Assembly (NCBI GenBank): GCA_036362985.1
Contig: JAYGXS010000004.1
Span: 28,013,529 to 28,077,528 of the forward strand
Direction: 5' to 3'
From: Ligula intestinalis
Taxonomy: Eukaryota; Platyhelminthes; Cestoda; Diphyllobothriidea; Diphyllobothriidae
DNA length: 64,000 nucleotides
The notes under the pieces were generated by a model, which was not told where the DNA came from, ran no database searches, and saw only the letters and a list, made by a program, of their open reading frames with translations. Of this stretch, positions 55,347 to 64,000 are shown piece by piece (the first letter of the stretch is position 1; each line of letters begins with the position of its first letter). Made by a program: the position numbers and the translations under genes.

Positions 55347-56268
55347 CGATACATGGACGATAACTTCGTTATAAGCGGACGGAGCAGAATAGCAGACTTT
55401 AAAAACCTACTTAACGGCATCTTCCCCGACATCCAAATCACGAGAAAAGAATAGAATGTCGGACAACTGCCTCTGCTGGACGTCCTCATCACGTGCAAAC
55501 CAAATGGGGGACTTAGCACCACGGTGTATAGAATGGAAACTAACTCAAGAAATATACTTTACTTCTACAGAAACCACCCAATGGCGCATAAACTTGGATG
55601 TGTTAGAGCACTCTTCCATAAGTTAAAAACACACCATAGTGAACCTGAGGGACAAGTGCGAGAACTGCGGCACGAACTGTGGCCAACTGGAAAGAAATGG
55701 ATACCCGAAAAGCTTCGGCAGTCGCTGCTTTTGTACGCGCCCACGGAGAACAAACGGACGAGAGCCACCAACAATCTGTCACCTTCATCCGTACATAAAA
55801 TGTGTCAGAAGCAACTGAAGGTACCTCTGCAGAGCTCAGCGAGGGTATTGCTAATCGTCCGATGGGTGCCATGCATTCACAGGTCATCCAAATTAACTCA
55901 CGAATAACGGAGCACAAACATGCAGTGCGGAAAGGCGACTCACAGTCCCAGATCGCTACCCACACTCTGGAAGAACGCCAAAATTCGACTTCTCGTGCAC
56001 GCGGATAATGGCACGCGCCATTAATAAGACAGGGCGAGAACTCCTGGAGGTCTGGGTATCAGACTCCAACTCTATCAACAGGTATGTAGATATACCGCCC
56101 TGTTATTCTGCCCTCCATGTTCATGACCAGAAGCCACGGCCCCTTTCCTGTTCAGACACACAGGTTGCCACGCCAAGGACGCAAGACACAGTGCCAAGGT
56201 CGCACGACATAACACCAAGGACGCGCGCAGGGGAGACAGGATGTGATGACATGAGCATTGACCAATGA
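55347..56268 (+). pseudogene. PLE copy C: reverse transcriptase core to GIY-YIG endonuclease
   Basis: Starts inside the reverse transcriptase at RYMDDNFVISGRSRIADFKN, with the catalytic YMDD pair, then LLNGIFPDIQITRKE, one TAG, and LPLLDVLITCKPNGGL. TVYRMETNSRNILYFYRNHP follows, then HKLGCVRALFHKLKTHHSE; this is one frame to about 55907. After a frameshift: NSRITEHKHAVRKGDSQSQI, then another shift and GRELLEVWVSDSNSINRYVD. The proline- and threonine-rich end stops at 56268. It starts abruptly at about 55340 against another repeat, so it is 5'-truncated. The tail follows to about 56410. Confidence 0.75.
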
Positions 56269-56319
56269 CAAATTCCAACCCCCTCCCCACCTCTATTTAC
56301 GCGTAGTCAGCGCTTGCTA

Positions 56320-56410
56320 CTTTCCCATTTTTTCTGACAATGGCCTCTCCTGCGAAGCCGAAAGCTCAGAACAATACAATTGCCGTTCCAGAGATCACAT
56401 CTTTTTCTTC
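56320..56410 (+). ncRNA. Hammerhead remnant in tail of PLE copy C
   Basis: CTGACAATGG, a helix II-like CCTCTCCTGCGAAGCC, then GAAAGCTCAGAACAATAC. G8 of the core is A, so it should be inactive. It links the hammerhead tails to an element with a full reverse transcriptase. Confidence 0.6.
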
Positions 56411-56685
56411 CTTAATATTCCTTCCACCTCACATCTCACTTCTTCCCTTCCCCTAAGGAACCGGGCCTGAAAGGGTTGTACCTCTGAACTGAACCCGCTG
56501 CGATTAGCTCACCTCATGCAAGCAGCCGTGGATGTCGTCGCCCGCTGCGTTCGAAGTACCACCGCCAGCTTGCCCTGTACAACGGGTAGTCAGGTTTTCA
56601 GGTGCAGTGGAGAGGAAGTATTCGACATGTTGTCCTAGTGTATGGCTAACACATCAGTGCTCCGACCACTGTCATTAGAATTTCT

Positions 56686-58375
56686 TATTCTTCAGTAAAA
56701 ACATCCTCCAGTCACTGTGAATAAAATTAGGCATACAAACCATATAACACCAAAATATCACCAACACTAATGCCCAATGACCAAACACTACATTTGCCAA
56801 CATCCTAACGAATCTTCCTTGAATTAATTGCAAACTTTAGGCCAAGTTGGACTTCTTTCAAAACGGTGCTAGCGTCGTGCACTTGTAGCGACTTCTTATT
56901 CGAAGCCATGTTTTGTTTACATGCCTGTGGGGCATGACCCGAGTGTTTAGCTTTCGCGCCTACTAGTCCGTGCGCGCTAGACAGTCAAACCTCCGATTAA
57001 GGTCACGGACTTGTCTGGCCAACCACTTTATGAGGCAAAATCACAAAGGTACCTTTAATGTAGTGACTGCTTATTATCAGACAACTCCCGGAGCAGGCGA
57101 TCAACTGCCTGTTGCAGACCTCCAGACCCAGCGACTACACCGATCGGAATGCGACTCTGGACTCCGGCCGACTCACGTCTGGGAGTCAATTACTCATTTC
57201 TTATATTCTACTCATTACACACTATATTACATTATCCATAGCACTCTGGCCTTCCACGTCTTATCCTATTTACTAATTCATACCCGTTGGGATACGGTCT
57301 GTCGTCTATTATCCGGTCGGATTACATGGCATCCCACACAAGTGATAGCATTTCATAGGCCTAGAAGACAGTCGCCTGCAATTTATTCCAAAATTACAGT
57401 TGTTAGTTTCACGCTGTTCCAAGCCAGAAATGTACAATGTTACTTGTTTATTTGACCCAATACTGCAAAACTCTGAACGACCTCGGTGGGACTCAAATAC
57501 AGGAAGACGCCAGTGCAGCCAGAACTCAAACCACCTGAGGAAGGAGACCCCACCGGTAACCGTGAGCTTAGTTGTAGCTGAGTTAGTCAGACGGTTGGCT
57601 GTGCTGAAGACTTCTGTTTACTATCCTGAGTTCGAAGCCCGCTAAGGCCACCGAAAGTTTCATAATTGGGTCGAGCAAATCATTCAAAGCTGTCCAACTC
57701 CTCCATTACAGATATTTGTGTTATCATCACATCAGTATTCCCTACATTGTAGGACAAAAACTGTTAACGTCTCAGACCTCAGTTACTGACTTTGACTTTT
57801 TGTGATCCCTCAACAGATAGCCGGCCATGTCTTGAACGTCGGACCTAAGAGCAACCTGAATTACTGCGTGCCACCCAATATAACTTACGTTTTCTAAAGT
57901 CTGCTGTGAAGCTAACGCGTCAGAACGCTGAAATCGACCGTGTCAGGAGTACACCAGGAAATAGGCAGCTTAGTTAAGTTCTTGCTCACAAAGCTGTTCC
58001 TATTCAATAAAAAGAAAGACCGAGGCACAGAAACAAGGGAATTGGGAAACGAAGGACCAGTAAGCAAAGAGGGAGGGGGAAGTGTGGTCTTAGGAAGATT
58101 ATATGTCTGCTGCTTCGTTGGTAGAGATGTTTTTTTCTAGAGAGGTACGTTTTATTAAAGATAAAATTTTTAACTCTTCAGTAAAAACCTCTTCCATTCA
58201 CTGTGAATAAAATTAGGCGTACGCACCACATAACACCGGCCTATCATCAACACTTATGCCTAATGATCAAACACTACAGTTGCCAACACTCTAACGAATT
58301 GTCCTTGGATGAGTTGGAAACTTTAGGCCAAGTTGGACCTCTTTCAAAAGGGTGCTAGCGTCGTGCGCTTATGGC
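56686..58375. repeat. Pair of direct repeats of about 205 bp, 1.5 kb apart
   Basis: 56686-56890 and 58178-58375 share TTCAGTAAAAAC, TCACTGTGAATAAAATTAGGC in nearly full length, CAAACACTACA, TTTAGGCCAAGTTGGAC and GTGCTAGCGTCGTGC. They could be terminal repeats of a small retroelement or a local duplication. The 1.3 kb between them holds a tRNA-like SINE (57565-57655) and no gene I recognise. Confidence 0.6.
57565..57655 (+). repeat. tRNA-like SINE head
   Basis: A box TAGCTGAGTTAGTCAG and B box GAGTTCGAAGCCC with about tRNA spacing. The 3' side GCTAAGGCCACC resembles an acceptor end. A minus-strand fragment of a related B-box region lies at 57478-57530, so the pair is again inverted. Confidence 0.5.
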
Positions 58376-58462
58376 CCTATTGTTGTAGTTCGAAAAATCA
58401 AAAGGAGAGGGAGGAGTCAAAAGCGGTTTATACTGGGCACAATAGTATAACTAGTGCATATG

Positions 58463-58859
58463 TATATATATATATATAGCAGTAAGTGGGGTATGACAGC
58501 ATCTGGGGGTACCTTGATACAGAACTGTTTTGGGCTTATTAGCCTTCATCAGCCAAGCATAACCCTGAACCCCACTTACTGCTATTATGACTTGGCCGGA
58601 ATCGGCCTGACAGGTGGTCACCCGTTGGGGACCTCTGACCACCACACGAACTTTGTTTAGTTCCGAAGCCTATTCGATCGGTGTTCGCACATTCCTGAGT
58701 GTATATATATATAGTGGTGGACCAACTGCGCCGTCTGTAAGTGCGTTTGTTTGTGTTGTCCGACCAGCTGGTGTTCAGGGTTATGCTTGGCTGATGAAGG
58801 CTAATAAGCCCGAAACAGTTCTGTATCAAGTTACCCCCAGACGCTGTCATACCCCCTTA

Positions 58860-58892
<33 letters not shown>
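58463..58892. mobile_element. SINE-like inverted pair with hammerheads between TA repeats
   Basis: The left unit (58482-58610, minus) and right unit (58690-58865, plus) are inverted copies. Outer ends are CAGTAAGTGGGGTATGACAG and its complement with two or three changes. TA microsatellites lie at 58463-58480, 58700-58715 and 58861-58892, outside and inside. Each unit holds a hammerhead, intact on the right (58785-58831) and with G12 changed on the left. Confidence 0.7.
58785..58831 (+). ncRNA. Hammerhead ribozyme, type I, all core bases present
   Basis: Helix I GCTTGG (58785-58790) pairs with TCAAGT (58826-58831) using two wobbles. The core CTGATGA is at 58791-58797, helix II is GGCT AATA AGCC, and GAAA is at 58812-58815. 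Helix III is CAG TT CTG, followed by the cleavage site TA after 58825. This is the best-formed hammerhead in the window. It resembles the small hammerhead SINEs of schistosomes. The minus copy (58546-58552 core) has AAAA in place of GAAA. Confidence 0.75.
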
Positions 58893-58896
<4 letters not shown>

Positions 58897-59120
58897 AAAT
58901 GGCATGCAAGTTGAGAGCAGAAAAAAATGGCGGCTCACTTTAAAAGATTGCTTTGGGATTTGCTCAAATTTCATAACAGGGTGAAACAAGGAGAACAGAG
59001 GCACAGGAACAAAGGAGGCAGGGATGGAAAGAAAAGAATTATCCAGGGGAAGGTGAAAGACAGAGAGCGCGTGGCCCAAGTAAGATTACGCGCACATGCC
59101 GGTCGCCACCTTGGAGGTGA

Positions 59121-59345
59121 GAGGTAGGGGAAAGGTGGAAAGGGGGTTGATGAATACTCTGTCCGAGGAACAAGGGAAAACCCGGATTTGCCGATAATGT
59201 AGGCAGCTGCCTTCTTTCCAGCATCGATCGCCTCGTCAACAGAACCGCATGTGATGAACGTTGAGATGAAGCCGGCAGCAAACGCGTCTCCCGCGCTATT
59301 TGTGTCCACACTGTTCTCCGGCGGAAAAGGGTCGACGGGAATGGT
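59121..59345 (-). pseudogene. PfkB-family (adenosine-kinase-like) exon fragment
   Basis: The minus strand reads VRTIPVDPFPPENSVDTNSA, then GDAFAAGFISTFITCGSVDE, then AIDAGKKAAAYIIGKSGFSL. DTNSAGDAF fits the PfkB signature (usually DTNGAGDAF) with its catalytic Asp, and the helices after it fit the C-terminus of adenosine kinase. The rest of the enzyme is not found nearby. No convincing acceptor precedes the piece, and the end runs on into proline-rich sequence. It may be one exon of a live gene or a relic left at the annexin duplication junction. Confidence 0.6.
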
Positions 59346-59469
59346 ACGAACCAGCATGTCCTCACTTCACCTCACCTCCGGCCTAGGAAACCTTCGCACG
59401 TTTAAAAAATATATTGCTTTGCGGCAATTGCTTCCTGGGACTCAGCAGGTTCGCCTGTATTAGCTATGC

Positions 59470-59676
59470 CAGAGTGCTAATGAGTGTTTTGTCCTTTTGA
59501 ATTTTTTGACTGTTTCTATCACATTACCTCTAGACTACATTTTAACGGCACCAGAATGCTTGACAAAGACAGTGGTGCTTCTGTAAGAATAAAAAACTCT
59601 ATAAGCAGTCACCTTCTTCCACAAAATTAGGCACAGACGAACAGGCCATCATTGACTTGCTGTCGCGGACCGCTAA
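59470..59676 (+). pseudogene. Annexin relic: intron 1 plus start of exon 2
   Basis: 59480-59630 aligns with intron 1 of the annexin genes (CTTTTGAAT, TAGACTAC.ATTT, ACCAGAATGC, GGTGGTGCTTCTG or AGTGGTGCTTCTG). Exon 2 then starts properly after TTAG (GCACAGACGAACAGGCCATC, reading [11 protein letters not shown]) but stops at about 59674. The sequence then passes, within about 70 bp, to the annexin 3' flank (59745-60175). A former middle copy thus lost everything from exon 2 to beyond the stop codon. Confidence 0.8.
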
Positions 59677-59744
59677 AGGAACTCACTTGCTCTCCTCTTC
59701 CCTGGATATCATTTTCAGTTCTGAAGGTTTCATTTCGAACGTGG

Positions 59745-60175
59745 ACTTCCAGTTAAACTACTCTAAGTTTGCCGGTTACATCTTGTCTGAGAAAACACTT
59801 GGCTAACCAGCCATGACCTGCGATAGCTCTACAGGCATATTTGTTTGTTCAAAGGCTACTGCAAATTGGCTTTCGTTGTATCTTTTTTTCAAATACTAAG
59901 AACTGAAGAGTTATGCTGAATTTGTTATGACACAGCAAAAGCCAACGGGGAGGGATTTCGTTTTTAATTTCCAAATTCTTTCCAGTAAACACACGGTCTA
60001 ATGCACAATCGGCCGTGGTTGAACTCCGTCATTCATGTCCACAGAGAAAGGAAAAAGAGCCGCTGGTAGACGAAGGCAAGGTCGTTCGTTTTTTGGGAAA
60101 AATCCGACATTTTGTTTGAAACAAATGGAGGAAATACATCAGCTTACTAGTCGATTCTTCTCGCCTTTGTCTCAC
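59745..60175. repeat. Duplicated annexin 3' flank
   Basis: Aligns with 53340-53760; see that entry for shared blocks. It marks the old 3' end of the deleted middle annexin copy. Confidence 0.7.
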
Positions 60176-60179
60176 CTCT

Positions 60180-61590
60180 CTTTGTTGTAAGATGGCTTTA
60201 GAAACTTTGTGCACGGCGCACTTCACCCGAAAAGAAAACGCACCCAAAGCCTTATTATTTAGGAACACGCCCAGATTCATCGAGTTGGATTGACTAAATG
60301 ACGTCTAGGGGGCGACGCCAATACGCTGCTGAGCAAAAGCTCAACTCACCGTCATACATGCTCTGTAATTTGTTAGTTCAAAACAAAATGGAAAGGCAAA
60401 TCCTAGATATCCAGATAAAAAATTATAGGTAGTCGCTGTTCACGTATTTCTTCAAATGGATCAGCCTGATCTGAATTAGTTGATTTAACTCATGCCTCAT
60501 ATATCATGGCAGATTAGTACGAGCGTCTGGACTGGGTTTGTAGTAGATTGGCTATCTCGTCCAACGGCAATCGAAAATGCGACATATGTTTTCCAGCCAA
60601 AGAACACTTTTTAACGTTATACATGTAATAAGTATTATCAGGCAGCCTTGTTCCAAGATATTTCATTTGATTCAGTATGTCAACGGCTGAACAAATTTCT
60701 TTCCGATCGCCTCACAGATTTTGGAAGACCTGATAAATTCAAATACAGAAGTAACATCTTCTTAAAAGTTAAAACGTGAAAAAAAATGAATCTTTAGTTC
60801 ATAAAAAAGCGTTTGCGATTGCTGAATAATTGTGACTCTGACCTGTTCTTGCACTTCGATTTAGGGCTTTCAAACAACATGCCGTATTCATTCCGCCTAA
60901 GGAAAATTACAGATTGCGTCTTCTAGAAGGCCTAAATTTGAAAAGAGTGGATCTATCGGTTATAAAAGTCTTTGCGATTCCGAAATAATTGTAGCCCCAA
61001 TCTGTCGTTCAAGCGTAATTTAGGGCTTTCAAACTGCATACCTTGTACATTTCGTCTAAAGCAATTGACAAACTTCTCCAGGCTATGATCAAAACATCTC
61101 ATACTGCTCATAAATATTTCTAATGAACATGGTCAATGTTGTGTACCTTATAAGCTGCATTGACAAATGGAATGATATGATGCTAAAGAAATGCAAAATG
61201 AACGGCATTAACAATTTTCGCATTTATGCATGGTTCAAAGTCAAAATTAACACCTTCTTCGGAAAAGGCGCAAACATATGTAAACATTTTTCTACGAAAC
61301 GCATTTAAAGACAGAAGACCATCGAATTTAATTAATAAAGACTCATTTCCTAAGCCAAAGTACAATTCCTGAATATTTTGTTCTTCTTTACGGACACACG
61401 CTCAAGAGTCTGAAGTAAGTTGAAGTTAGCTCAGGTTAGCGAACTTTTAGAGAAAAAGAATGAGGGCGTGATTCATTTTACTTCTTGCAGGAAAAAATAT
61501 TTTGATTACTTTTACCTTCAACCATCGATCGCGGGACATAACATGTGTTGGCACAACAAGAAGCAATAAGGAAATTTAGCAGGTTGTTTA
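60180..61590. other. Intergenic region between annexin copies
   Basis: No gene is supported. An internal direct repeat is present: 60830-60865 and 61005-61040 both read GGGCTTTCAAAC after TTTAGG and follow a TTGCGATTGCTGAATAATTG-like or TTGCGATTCCGAAATAATTG-like block. The spacing is about 175 bp. Confidence 0.45.
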
Positions 61591-61596
61591 CGTTGC

Positions 61597-61735
61597 AGCG
61601 TGAGCACCCATGCCCCCCAATCAGATATGGGCTTCTCCAGCATTGGTCCTGTATGTCGAGGTCAGTCAATGAGGCTAGCGAGATATATTAAGGCGCTGTT
61701 GACAAAATTTTCACTCGCTGACGACTCATCTCGAT
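61597..61735 (+). promoter_or_regulatory. Annexin gene 2 promoter and non-coding first exon
   Basis: It matches 49595-49736: CCAATCAGATAT, inverted CCAAT (ATTGG), TATA-like AGATATATTAAGG (61681-61693), and the CTCGAT|GTAAGT donor at 61736. The 5'-UTR intron 61736-61980 is 245 bp, the same as in gene 1. Confidence 0.65.
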
Positions 61736-61986
61736 GTAAGTGCCACGCAAATTTACCGCAAACTATTGTCAAAATGTTTATGTTGACATGGCCTTTAAGG
61801 TTGATTTTCTAAACGTAGTTATTATACTTCTTTATTGCAAACACGCATGTTAGCATTGACTGTAGGTGAGATCTATATCGTACAAGAAACTTGCGGGTAT
61901 AGATGAAGAGAGCATATTATGCCGTGATTGTTTAGGGCCTTTATCTCGTTCTTGACTCCATTGCACCTCTATTTGTACAGAAAACC

Positions 61987-63617
61987 ATGTCTAACCAAGG
62001 TACCGTTCATCCCGCTTCGCAAATGAACCCGCAAGATGATGCGGCGGCCCTGGAAAAAGCCATGAAGGGACTCGGTTAGTTTAATTTTTTTCACCCGTTA
62101 CCTCAATTTTATCCTTTTGAATCATTTAACTGTTTCTATCAGTTTATGTTTAGACTAAACTTTAGATATGAGTATGTGAAACTGGTTGCTTTAAGAAAAT
62201 AGTGACGTTTTTTTGGTAAAACCAAAACCTTAAAAATCGTAATCTTTATTCTCTATTAGGCACGGACGAGCAGGCCATCATCGACCTGCTGTCAAAACGT
62301 TCCGTTCACCAACGCCAAATGATCGCAGAAACCTACAAAGCAAGCTACGGAAAGGTAAGTTAAATGCATTGAAATTAAACCTTTTTGCCTCGAAAAAACC
62401 AGAAATAATTCAGTCTAAAGATGAGTAAGGAGGACTGCTAAGTCAGCCCAATCTTTGTCAAATTTATTGCACTAATATTTTTTTCTTCTGCTCTTTACGC
62501 ATAACGCCAAAAGGATCTCAAAGACCGTTTGCACAGCGAATTGAGTGGACATTTCCGACAAGCCGTTCTCTACTCCTTCTACGACATGGCTCACGTAAAT
62601 GCCAAGGCCTGCTACAAGGCCATAAAGGGCGCCGGCACTGATGAAAAGGTTCTCATTGATGTCATCTGCACATCCACGAATGAGGAAATCGAGGCCTTGA
62701 AAAAAGCCTACAGCGAAGGTGAGTTATCCCGTTATACATCTACACTATGTTTATCAAAGCACAGAGCAGTTATGTGAAGGCTAAAGAGTTTGATCGAAAG
62801 AGGTGAACATTTTGTATTTCTAGGATTATTGGATTGTGTAACTTGCGTAATGAATTCGTATGAAAAAACCATAGCTTAAAGTACATAAGTAAACACTTAT
62901 TTCGTACTAAGTTTTTCATTTTTTAAGTGAGCAATTTAGTTTTATTAGTTGTAGACGTGTTTAGTGAACTTAGTCTTGTTGAAGTATTTTTAGTCCAATT
63001 TAGTTTCGTTTACTGCATAGTTTTATTATTTAGGGTTTGGTTGAGTTAAGCTTTAGTTTATTTAGTATAGTTACGCATAGTATAATTTAAAGTAGGGTTT
63101 TTTGGTTAAAAGGGACCCTGACCTTTAGTTGGGATATTTGAGAGTTGACTGACTATCAGTTAAAAGACCCCAAGGTACACAACCCACGCCGAGGGCTCTA
63201 CGCTTAAACATTTTCCAAAGCATTCAATTTACGCCTCCAAATCTACCAAATACAAAGTCAACCCAAATTTTTTTAAATCTTTTGCAATAGTTTTGGCAGG
63301 GTGTGCTTGCTATCTTGTACTGACTCCACGTTTCTATGCCTTTTAGTACTCCACGAAGAAAAACAAAATGGTAAGCATATAGGAACTTTGGTATCATTTT
63401 AGCTTGTTTAAAAAAATTGAAGTAAGTAGGACATCTGAAAACTGAATTTTGCGGTTCCCACAGCTCTTCGAAGGAACTTGGAACTCGATGTCAAAAACGA
63501 TACTAGCGGGGACTTCGAGAAGGTGCTGATTGCCCTGCTGCAGGGTCAAAGAGGAGGAGATGTGGACGAGGGTAAAATTCGCGAAGACTGTGAGGCGCTC
63601 TACAAGAGCGGTGAAGC
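61987..63617 (+). CDS. Annexin gene 2, first five coding exons (cut by window end)
   Basis: Exons: 61987-62074, 62260-62354, 62514-62718, 63347-63370, 63464-63617, with the same lengths (88, 95, 205, 24, 154) and phases as gene 1. It encodes about 189 residues: N-terminal tail, repeat 1 (GLGTDEQ), repeat 2 (GAGTDEK to NDTSGDF) and the start of the linker to repeat 3, ending EALYKSGE. The remaining four exons should follow beyond 64000. The proteins differ at several N-terminal sites and in the linker. Exon 3 is nearly identical at the DNA level. The last intron contains an ACTAA-rich tract (63720-63900). Confidence 0.93.
63347..63370 (+). other. 24-nt micro-exon of annexin gene 2
   Basis: Same place, length and phase as in gene 1, with TTTTAG before and GTAAGC after. 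It encodes about VLHEEKQN. Its retention in both copies while introns drift suggests it is used. Confidence 0.8.
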
Positions 63618-63719
63618 GTAAGTCGACTTAAATTCAAACTCAATCGGATTGGCTATTTCGAATATTTTCGAGGGAAACCTTAATGTTTTTACAGAAAACA
63701 GGCGGTAAGGATTCCTTTC

Positions 63720-63910
63720 AAGCAACACATTAGTTACCTAATGCAATAACTTAAAAAACTAAAACTAGAAGAGATTAATAAGAAACCGAGAATTAAGATA
63801 ATAAACTACACTAAACTTAAGTCAAATACCTGAAAATAAAGCAAAGGTAAAACAAAACGAAACCTACTACTAAGTAATAAACTTCACCACATAAGTAGTT
63901 TATTATCTTA
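63720..63910. repeat. ACTAA-rich tract in annexin 2 intron 5
   Basis: Family B type tract. The matching intron of gene 1 (51663-51862) is short and lacks it, so this is an insertion after the duplication. Confidence 0.5.
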
Positions 63911-64000
63911 TGGTAATCTACGGTTAGGCTTATAGGCAATAGGTGAGGTATACTGATGGAAATTAGAAGTTAAACATTAAATGTTAATGCCAATTTCCTT

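Noticed and set aside
1..64000. CRISPR arrays, bacterial operons or riboswitches
   Set aside because: Introns, PLEs and composition show eukaryotic DNA, and no regularly spaced short repeats were seen.

Overview
This is a window of a flatworm nuclear genome, most likely a tapeworm of the large-genome diphyllobothriidean type; the species is inferred, not proven. It is AT-rich and intron-bearing with GT-AG splice sites. It has no bacterial gene packing and no long ORFs, and it is full of decayed Penelope-like retroelements (PLEs), hammerhead-ribozyme motifs and tRNA-derived repeats, a mix typical of Platyhelminthes. Host genes fill only a few per cent of it.

Host genes: an aquaporin exon on the minus strand (4036-4581); a complete nine-exon annexin gene (49988-52540, 322 residues); a PfkB-type (adenosine-kinase-like) exon fragment on the minus strand (about 59121-59345); a wrecked annexin copy (about 59470-59676); and a second annexin gene cut by the right edge (from 61987). 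The annexin genes are tandem duplicates with identical exon lengths, identical 245-bp 5'-UTR introns, matching CCAAT/TATA-like promoters and a shared 24-nt micro-exon. That micro-exon adds eight residues to repeat 2.

Mobile DNA by region: 1-13 kb holds paired tRNA-type SINEs, a foldback element (2880-3490) and old interspersed repeats. At 13.7-17.5 kb lie PLE copy B and an inverted-tail PLE. A hairpin PLE insertion sits at 24.8-25.3 kb. PLE endonuclease pieces lie at 27.8-29.7 kb, one of them bounded by an 11-bp target duplication. An inverted hammerhead pair lies at 34.1-34.7 kb. The 37.8-48.6 kb stretch is one PLE (copy A) split twice: by a 6.7-kb composite insertion with inverted, hammerhead-bearing PLE tails and a 13-bp target duplication (38515-45236), and by a foldback element plus a pogo-like 532-bp element (46192-47709). 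PLE copy C lies at 55.3-56.4 kb and a SINE-like inverted hammerhead pair at 58.48-58.87 kb.

The most notable pattern is that hammerhead-bearing PLE copies repeatedly carry a reverse-complemented piece of their own 3' tail at the 5' end. Four of these have recognisable 11-14 bp target duplications. The hammerhead cores show a helix III reduced to a self-complementary AGCU or ACGU, which suggests they would act as dimers.
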